8,689 bases of DNA from JBDGPU01 sp042219525 (lineage in GTDB: Archaea > Halobacteriota > Halobacteria > Halobacteriales > Haloferacaceae): contig JBDGPU010000020.1 of the NCBI GenBank assembly GCA_042219525.1, forward strand, positions 1 through 8,689, given 5' to 3'. The translations under genes were made by a program, and so were the position numbers. Below the pieces are notes generated by a model that did no database searches, was not told the DNA's origin, and was given only the letters and a program-made list of their open reading frames with translations. This document shows, one piece after another, positions 1 through 4,712 of the stretch (position 1 is its first letter; each line of letters begins with the position of its first letter).

Positions 1-125
1 TTTCTCGGTCCCTACGAGAGACTACCGAAATCGATCTGGGGCTAAACACGTACGAGTGATCGAAAAGCGGGTGGTTTTATTCTCTTATAAGGCTGATAAT
101 GATAATTGCCAATATAGGCGATAAT

Positions 126-1046
126 TCATCCCCTGGAATCGAAACTCGGACTGTCAGGGAAATCAATCTCAAGTTTCGCTTCTTCTGCCAATCGCTTCAA
201 AGCAAAGTGAAGATCGTACAGGTCGCCCCGTAGGTGACGCCGACGTGCTTTCCAGTGGTCCTGCTTCGAATCCCATCGGTGCCCGGCATATCCGCTTGCT
301 TCTCTTCCAAATTTCACTTCTAAGTTTTCTATTGCGCGGATACATCGGAACACCTCTGCAATGTGTTCCTCTAAATCTTCATTCCCGTAGAGTGCAGTAT
401 TTTCTTGAAGTGCATCCTTCAAAGATTCCAGATTCAACGGTGCAAAATTGGGAGGTCGGGTCTCGGTTCGTCTATCAAAGTATCCGGAGTCCTCGGTCAC
501 AATATTTCCAAACCTCTCTATCTGCATTTCCAACTGCCTGATTTCCTGTTGTCGTCTGTCTTCTACTACAAACATCGACTCCATCTGCTCTCTGCTCATC
601 GGATCTTTCCGGTCGTTGAGTCGCATGTATACCGCGGAGTCATGTGTGAGAAGTGGCTTGCGAGTAGCTTCCTCAATATATATCGGAAGCACAATTCTGT
701 TGGTTTCTTCGTTTGGAACTCCTATCGGTTCTGGAATCACCACCTCTGGGCGAGGTTTTGCATTCTCTATGAATCGCGTGACAGCCTGCTTAATTTCGTG
801 CTCTGGAGGTTCGAAGGGTGAGGGATTACCGTTGTCATCAACACCAAAGACGAGAATTCCCCCTGTTGAGTTTGCGAAGGCCAATATTTCCTTTTCAATT
901 GAGTTTCGCCATTCTGTACTGTTCTGATCATTGTCCGCTTCAATCGACTGTTTAAATTCGAGATATTGACTTTCTGAAGCTGCTTCAAGCGACTGGACAG
1001 TCTCCCAATCCCACTCAGTCACGTTTGTCGGATGTGGCAAATCCAT
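126..1046 (-). CDS. AlbA_2 / Schlafen-type putative DNA- or RNA-binding protein
   Basis: Function is unproven. The N-terminal half matches the AlbA_2 (Schlafen AlbA) domain. It has LEFK at residues 29-32, then a helix leading into FANSTGGILVFGVDDNGN (57-74), a long basic and proline-bearing stretch, and a closing strand with P131 and VYMRLND (139-145) followed by SREQMESMF (151-159). Family members bind nucleic acid and often carry a helicase or winged-helix C-terminus; some Schlafens are RNA endonucleases. Here residues 161-306 are instead a charged, mostly helical tail. It starts with a coiled-coil-like run (about 163-180) and ends with a basic patch, KARRRH (266-271), matching no family I know. 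The start is ATG at 1046; an in-frame GTG lies directly before it at 1049. A TATA-like box at 1071-1077 fits a leaderless start. The gene lies in AT-rich DNA behind a lipoprotein gene read the same way (147-base gap). Domain call is firm; role is open. Confidence 0.85.
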   Translation of the reverse strand: MDLPHPTNVTEWDWETVQSLEAASESQYLEFKQSIEADNDQNSTEWRNSIEKEILAFANSTGGILVFGVDDNGNPSPFEPPEHEIKQAVTRFIENAKPRPEVVIPEPIGVPNEETNRIVLPIYIEEATRKPLLTHDSAVYMRLNDRKDPMSREQMESMFVVEDRRQQEIRQLEMQIERFGNIVTEDSGYFDRRTETRPPNFAPLNLESLKDALQENTALYGNEDLEEHIAEVFRCIRAIENLEVKFGREASGYAGHRWDSKQDHWKARRRHLRGDLYDLHFALKRLAEEAKLEIDFPDSPSFDSRG

Positions 1047-1070
1047 CACTTAATGCCAAACTGTTGGCGG

Positions 1071-1077
1071 AAAATAA
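1071..1077 (-). promoter_or_regulatory. TATA-like box of the AlbA_2 gene
   Basis: On the minus strand this reads ttatttt, centred about 28 bases before the ATG at 1046. That spacing places transcription start at or next to the start codon, as in leaderless haloarchaeal genes. No Shine-Dalgarno precedes the start. A second AT-rich run (tatttat, 1121-1127) could serve a leadered transcript instead. Confidence 0.4.
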
Positions 1078-1132
1078 GCTTCACGCGTACATGGACAAGT
1101 AATCAAGAATGTAACCACTGATAAATACTGTA

Positions 1133-1158
1133 GACAACAGGGTATAGGACCTCTTGTC
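1133..1158. other. Imperfect hairpin between the two AT-rich genes
   Basis: gacaacagg (1133-1141) faces cctcttgtc (1150-1158). Eight of nine positions pair, around an eight-base loop. It lies just past the lipoprotein stop codon and upstream of the AlbA_2 gene. It could be a 3' end or RNA-processing structure for the former, or an operator for the latter. No T-run follows on the minus strand, so a simple terminator is not well supported. Confidence 0.3.
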
Positions 1159-1193
1159 CCGGATCTTCGGGGTAGCATTCTTCACGTTATTGT

Positions 1194-2609
1194 TTAGCCG
1201 CTGCTTGAAATTACGGTACCACATTCATTTGAGTCATTCAGAAAGGCCAACTGCTTCCAGTTATCAACGTTATCTTCGTTGAGTTCAAGCAGAGTCCTTA
1301 GATCCTTATCAGAGATTAGTTTGGTATTTTCAGCGATCCGCTCGCTTATGTTATATATCTCCCCTATGATGTCAGAGATACCATTTTCAAACAGGAAGAG
1401 GGTGTTTTTCAGAACCACAGTATAAAAACGAAGACCGACAACCTGCCTCAAATATCCAAGTAAGTAGCTTGTCACCGAGGTGAGGCTGTAGGCAATTCTA
1501 GAGGTGACGCCCCACCAGCTCATTACGAGATCTCCAGCGAGGAGTGCGAGAGATACGAAGAGCGATTTTGCTCTGGTTCTGAGTTCGGATACTTCGGCGT
1601 CGTCGGGTGTCGAAGCAAGCAAACATGCAGACTCGGCCACTTGAAGCACTGACCCTATGATTGGCAAATGTTTTCCGCCCCACCGCACGACGTTGCTTAG
1701 CGATCTTAGTGGCCTCTCTGGAAGAGAGACGGAATAACGACTTTCCAGAACAGATAGGATATCCGCTGCTGCCGACGATATGCCCTTGACTTTGGTCGAA
1801 TGCTCTTCTAATTCATTTAGACTGATTTTAGACACACTTTCGACAGCATTTGAGGCACACATTTCCTGGGCGGCTGTGCGAAGACTTGAAATTGAGTCTT
1901 CCCAATCGTCAGGTAGCCCATTAATGAGCGATCCTACAGTTTGCATTGCTAGTTTCTCAGCTCTCTCGTAAGAGTATTCGGTCAGTCTAAGGGAAAGCTC
2001 TAGGTTGGCAGAAGCAGTACTTTTCCCTCTGTCAGCCGGATCTGGTGCACTTGTAGCATCGATGACCAAATGGTACGAATCATTCGGGATTAAGACTCGT
2101 TTATAAATAGGCTCTTCATTGAGTTTTGAAGCAGCATAATTCTCCGCGAGCCAGTCTCTATTGAACGCTGGTCGGGTAGCATCCAAGCAGATAGAGAAAA
2201 AACATTTCTCACCCGGATTTACGAAATTCTTGTACTCTTCGTATGAATAGTCCAATAGAAAGAGATTCAGGTTTGCTTCTAAATCCGAACCGAATCCATT
2301 CCGATTAAGTCGGTATTCGAGTAGGTAACATCCAGAATTTTCGCTGACTGGTATTTTAATCGGGTAGTATGGTTGCTTCTCATTTAGCTCTAGATCGCCA
2401 TAGTATTCTTTGACCAGCGCCTCCTGGGTCACCGTGGGATGTTCCGGTTTTGACGGAGTTTTTGGAAGAGTTGATACTTGAGTATCTGTTTGTTTGGACC
2501 GTTCAGTTGCTGTCGATGGTGCTTCATCATTACATCCTGCGATTGCAGCTAACCCTCCAGAAGTAAGAGAGGCAAGGACGGCACGCCGATTCAAATCTTC
2601 TAGACTCAT
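1194..2609 (-). CDS. Tat-exported lipoprotein of unknown function
   Basis: I do not recognise the family. The N-terminus is a haloarchaeal Tat lipoprotein signal: twin arginine R8-R9, a hydrophobic core (about 10-23) and lipobox IAGC with Cys26 as the likely lipid anchor. The mature protein should therefore face outward, tethered to the membrane. A Ser/Thr/Lys-rich linker (about 27-60) leads to a probable beta-rich domain (about 65-212) with four cysteines (94, 136, 141 and, later, 251). A helical part follows, with hydrophobic runs near 313-333, 349-366 and 376-400 that are long enough to touch or cross a membrane. The tail (405-471) is polar and helical, with Cys463. The ATG at 2609 has a TATA-like box 18-31 bases upstream, fitting a leaderless start. 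Codon use is AT-rich compared with larC and cdcH, suggesting transfer. Export signal is sure; function is unknown. Confidence 0.85.
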   Translation of the reverse strand: MSLEDLNRRAVLASLTSGGLAAIAGCNDEAPSTATERSKQTDTQVSTLPKTPSKPEHPTVTQEALVKEYYGDLELNEKQPYYPIKIPVSENSGCYLLEYRLNRNGFGSDLEANLNLFLLDYSYEEYKNFVNPGEKCFFSICLDATRPAFNRDWLAENYAASKLNEEPIYKRVLIPNDSYHLVIDATSAPDPADRGKSTASANLELSLRLTEYSYERAEKLAMQTVGSLINGLPDDWEDSISSLRTAAQEMCASNAVESVSKISLNELEEHSTKVKGISSAAADILSVLESRYSVSLPERPLRSLSNVVRWGGKHLPIIGSVLQVAESACLLASTPDDAEVSELRTRAKSLFVSLALLAGDLVMSWWGVTSRIAYSLTSVTSYLLGYLRQVVGLRFYTVVLKNTLFLFENGISDIIGEIYNISERIAENTKLISDKDLRTLLELNEDNVDNWKQLAFLNDSNECGTVISSSG

Positions 2610-2626
2610 GCAGAACCGAATGACCA

Positions 2627-2640
2627 GTATATATTAATAA
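2627..2640 (-). promoter_or_regulatory. TATA-like box of the lipoprotein gene
   Basis: An uninterrupted AT-rich run (minus strand ttattaatatatact) is centred about 24 bases before the ATG at 2609. This is the distance expected for a leaderless archaeal transcript. The first codons encode the Tat signal directly, which supports this start. Confidence 0.5.
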
Positions 2641-2642
2641 TT

Positions 2643-2655
2643 AAGTATTATACTT
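2643..2655. promoter_or_regulatory. Palindrome upstream of the lipoprotein TATA box
   Basis: aagtat and atactt flank a single central base, a perfect 13-base odd palindrome. It begins two bases beyond the TATA-like run, where archaeal BRE elements and dimeric regulators bind. AT-rich DNA makes short palindromes common, so this is only a candidate operator. Confidence 0.3.
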
Positions 2656-2668
2656 CTGTTAGGTCGTC

Positions 2669-2742
2669 CGAGGAAATCAATTGATACGGAAATGCGAGCC
2701 TTGTTAACTCCTACCTTGTTTCTGGAAACATTTCCTCGTATC
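2669..2742. repeat. Inverted repeat in the gap between the lipoprotein gene and larC
   Basis: cgaggaaat (2669-2677) is exactly repeated in reverse at 2730-2738. The right arm, extended to 2742 (atttcctcgtatc), also pairs with gatacggaaat (2683-2693) if two bases are skipped. The left side thus holds two overlapping partial copies. It lies just inside the AT-rich side of the composition change. It may be a decayed element end, a regulatory site for flanking genes, or chance. Confidence 0.3.
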
Positions 2743-2774
2743 GCCAATTATTCAGAACCGTTTTACTTTCTTTC

Positions 2775-2843
2775 ATGACTGAACAGAGTGACGTACTCGT
2801 AGCGCTTGAAAGGGTGTCGTACCTCGACCAAATAATCAACTAG
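2775..2843 (+). CDS. Possible mini-ORF or gene remnant of 22 residues
   Basis: A short frame reads MTEQSDVLVALERVSYLDQIIN and then TAG. Its stop overlaps the stop codon of larC on the other strand. An AT-rich run (aattattc, 2746-2753) is about 26 bases before the ATG, a fitting distance for leaderless expression. The start looks like a normal acidic, helical haloarchaeal N-terminus, so it may be a small protein or the 5' remnant of a gene cut off where the AT-rich segment meets larC. No family is recognised. At this length chance is a serious alternative. Confidence 0.22.
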   Translation: MTEQSDVLVALERVSYLDQIIN

Positions 2844-4408
2844 ATGGCCTTTTGCTCCTGAACCCGACTCTCCGCCCGCCGAATCACGTCCCGAATCGCC
2901 AGCCCTGTCTCAGCCGCCACCGACGCAGCATCATCGTACTCGGCGCTCACGTCGTACACCTCGCCCTCGGTCGTCGACGCGATCTTCACCTCGACCTCGT
3001 ACTCGTCGCCGTCGACCTCCAGCGTCGCCGTCTCGAACTCGCGCTCCGCGATCCAGCGGTGCCGCGCGCCGGCCTCGCGGACGCCGAGCGTGCCCGTCTC
3101 CCGGGCCAGCCGCTCCGCGACGGCCTCGGCGTCGCCCGGTTTGCAGATGACCTTCACGAGGTGGCCCGGGCGGGCCTTCTTCATCGTCGTCGGGATGATC
3201 GTCACGTCGAGCGCGCCCGCCTTTTTCAGCGTCTCCTGGAGTCCGCCGAGAACCTCGGGGGCCGCGTCATCGAGGTTGGTTTCGAGGACGGCGACGTCGT
3301 CGCGGACGAGGCTCCCGTCCGCCGGTTCCTCGTGCGAGTCGTGGTCGTGGCTGTCGTGTCCGTGGCCTTGGTGACCTCGGTGGTCGTGACCTTCGTGTTC
3401 GTGCCCGTCGTGCTCGTGCTCGTGGCCACCGTGCCCGTGCCCGTGCTCCTGGCCGCCGTGACCGCCCTCGGCTGCGTCCTCGTCGCCGTCGTCGACGGCT
3501 TCCCCGTGCGTCACGCGGATCACGTTCGGATGCTCGGGGAAGGACTTCCGGCCCGCGCCGTAGCCCGAGGCCTCGACGGTCATCGCGGGTAACTCGGCTA
3601 CCTGCTCGGCGACGCCCCCGAGGATCGCTGCGCCGGTCGGCGTCAGCAGCTCGCTCTCGACCGGGCCGCCGTGGAGGGTGAGGCCGGCGCGCTCGGCAAC
3701 CTCGACGACGGCGGGCGTCGGAACCGGGTAGACGCCGTGGCTCATCTCGACCTCGCCGCCGCCCGTCGCGAGCGGTGTGGTCACCACGCGGTCGACGTCG
3801 AGGTCGTGGAGGAGGAGACACGCCCCGACGACGTCCGCGATGGCATCGTCGGCACCGACCTCGTGGAAGTGCGTCTCCGAGAGATCCGTTCCGTGAACCG
3901 CGGCTTCGGCCTCGCCGAGGAGCTCGAAGACGTCGAGCGCGTTGGCCTCGACCGATCCCGGGAGCCCCATCGCTTCGACGGCGTTGACGACCTCGGGATA
4001 CGTGCGGTGGACGCCGGCGCCTTCTGCGTGATCGTGGCCGTCAGCGTCGGCTTCAGTGTGGCCGTCGTCGCGTCCCTCGCCGTGGCTGTGCGAATGGCCA
4101 CCGGTACCGGCGTGACTGTGTGAATGGCCGTCGTGGCTGTGGGAGTGCTCCTCGGCGTCGTGCGAGTGGCTATGGCCGGAATCGCCGTCGCTGTCGGCAG
4201 CCGAGGCGTCTCCGTCGCTTCCGTCGAGGACGACGTCGACTGTCGTTGCCCTGATGCCGTTCTTCGTCGTCGTCCCGACCTCGTAGGCGACGGGCAGGGC
4301 ATCCTCGACGGGCGCGAGGACGGCGGGGTCGGCGCCGGCCGCGATCAACCCGGCACAGATCATGTCGCCAGCGGCGCCAGTCCGACCGTCGAACGCGAGC
4401 GTCTGCAT
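2840..4408 (-). CDS. larC: Nickel-pincer cofactor nickel insertase LarC (DUF111/UPF0272), His-rich
   Basis: LarC uses CTP to insert nickel into pyridinium-3,5-bisthiocarboxylate mononucleotide, the last step in making the nickel-pincer cofactor of lactate racemase-type enzymes. Family motifs are clear: FDGRTGAAGDM (6-16), THFHEVGADDAIADVVG (179-195), LTPTGAAIL (255-263), GRKSFPEHPNVIRV (286-299), ETNLDDAAPEVLG (376-388) and TTMKKARPGH (407-416). The LarC1 and LarC2 halves are fused in one frame, with no frameshift of the kind reported in Lactobacillus plantarum. Two His/Asp/Gly-rich blocks stand out: residues 79-134 with 16 His, and 317-359 with 17 His at the LarC1-LarC2 joint. They could hold or deliver nickel. 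The start is ATG at 4408, not the in-frame upstream start at 4459: a ctttac box sits about 26 bases before 4408 and the family begins here. LarB and LarE are not in the window. The gene diverges from cdcH. Confidence 0.95.
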   Translation of the reverse strand: MQTLAFDGRTGAAGDMICAGLIAAGADPAVLAPVEDALPVAYEVGTTTKNGIRATTVDVVLDGSDGDASAADSDGDSGHSHSHDAEEHSHSHDGHSHSHAGTGGHSHSHGEGRDDGHTEADADGHDHAEGAGVHRTYPEVVNAVEAMGLPGSVEANALDVFELLGEAEAAVHGTDLSETHFHEVGADDAIADVVGACLLLHDLDVDRVVTTPLATGGGEVEMSHGVYPVPTPAVVEVAERAGLTLHGGPVESELLTPTGAAILGGVAEQVAELPAMTVEASGYGAGRKSFPEHPNVIRVTHGEAVDDGDEDAAEGGHGGQEHGHGHGGHEHEHDGHEHEGHDHRGHQGHGHDSHDHDSHEEPADGSLVRDDVAVLETNLDDAAPEVLGGLQETLKKAGALDVTIIPTTMKKARPGHLVKVICKPGDAEAVAERLARETGTLGVREAGARHRWIAEREFETATLEVDGDEYEVEVKIASTTEGEVYDVSAEYDDAASVAAETGLAIRDVIRRAESRVQEQKAI

Positions 4409-4431
4409 ACCGACCCCTTGGCTGCCGACGG

Positions 4432-4437
4432 TAAAGG
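4432..4437 (-). promoter_or_regulatory. TATA-like box of larC
   Basis: On the minus strand it reads ctttac in otherwise GC-rich DNA, centred about 26 bases before the ATG at 4408. This supports a leaderless transcript and rules against the longer frame start at 4459, which would lie upstream of the box. Confidence 0.4.
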
Positions 4438-4443
4438 AACTGC

Positions 4444-4464
4444 CTCTCGTGACGGGCACGAGAG
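4444..4464. promoter_or_regulatory. Perfect 8-bp inverted repeat upstream of larC
   Basis: ctctcgtg (4444-4451) and cacgagag (4457-4464) are exact reverse complements around a five-base centre. The site starts seven bases beyond the larC TATA-like box, about 36-56 bases from the start codon. It is a candidate operator for a dimeric regulator, perhaps metal-responsive given the gene, though no regulator is encoded nearby. Confidence 0.4.
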
Positions 4465-4468
4465 CGAC

Positions 4469-4500
4469 GCCGGACCGATCGCCGGACCGATCGCCGGACC
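4469..4500. repeat. 12-base tandem repeat in the larC-cdcH intergenic region
   Basis: The unit gccggaccgatc occurs at 4469-4480 and 4481-4492, and a third copy is cut after eight bases at 4500. Copies are identical, so it is either recent or held unchanged. Because 12 is a multiple of three, it also keeps spurious frames open on both strands. It lies between the larC hairpin and the cdcH promoter. Confidence 0.8.
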
Positions 4501-4630
4501 CGGGACGACGTGGTCACGTCCGGTCTGTTGCTTGCGTCCATTTCCCATGCCAACGACGGGGTTTTGTATCCGGTGGGTTAATCATGGTATAGAATGGCAC
4601 ATCTACCGGCATCTACTGCGGCATCGGTGG
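4501..4630. other. Rest of the divergent larC-cdcH intergenic region
   Basis: The whole gap between larC and cdcH spans 304 bases. Apart from the two TATA-like boxes, two hairpins and the 12-base repeat, this stretch holds no supported gene. It does contain a short AT-richer spot (about 4578-4592, ttaatcatggtatag) that could be a further promoter on either strand, and a heptamer catctac present twice in quick succession (about 4600-4618). Confidence 0.4.
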
Positions 4631-4655
4631 CCGACAGGACCACCGGACCTGTCGG
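4631..4655. promoter_or_regulatory. Perfect 8-bp inverted repeat upstream of the cdcH promoter
   Basis: ccgacagg (4631-4638) and cctgtcgg (4648-4655) are exact reverse complements around nine bases. The site ends nine bases before the TATA-like box of cdcH, in the region where archaeal activators or repressors usually bind. It differs in sequence from the larC-side hairpin, so each gene may have its own regulator. Confidence 0.4.
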
Positions 4656-4663
4656 AGCAACAA

Positions 4664-4670
4664 ACTTATC
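4664..4670 (+). promoter_or_regulatory. TATA-like box of cdcH
   Basis: acttatc is the only AT-rich run close before cdcH. It is about 46 bases from the ATG, predicting a 5' leader of roughly 20 bases without Shine-Dalgarno. The ggagg at 4683-4687 is 25 bases from the ATG and probably outside the transcript. Confidence 0.4.
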
Positions 4671-4712
4671 CCCCGAAACCGCGGAGGAAGAGACAATCCC
4701 CGCGAGCAAATT

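Noticed and set aside
1..121. Possible gene tail entering from the left edge (frames ending at 45, 59 or 121)
   Set aside because: Three plus-strand frames are open and too short to choose between. The frame ending at 59 is followed by a T-rich run (75-79) and looks most natural, but no family is recognisable. A minus-strand GTG start near 52 is equally possible.
245..927. Overlapping plus-strand frames across the AlbA_2 gene
   Set aside because: Antisense shadows. The minus-strand frame has the full AlbA_2 motif set.
2852..4302. Open frames antisense to larC and in its other frames
   Set aside because: They are the reverse or shifted reading of the LarC motifs and His-rich blocks, giving low-complexity Val/Arg/Thr strings.
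4409..4459. 17-residue N-terminal extension of LarC from the start at 4459
   Set aside because: The extension is not like the family, and the likely TATA box lies inside it. The family start fits the ATG at 4408.
4683..4687. ggagg as a Shine-Dalgarno for cdcH
   Set aside because: It is 25 bases from the ATG and probably upstream of the transcription start.
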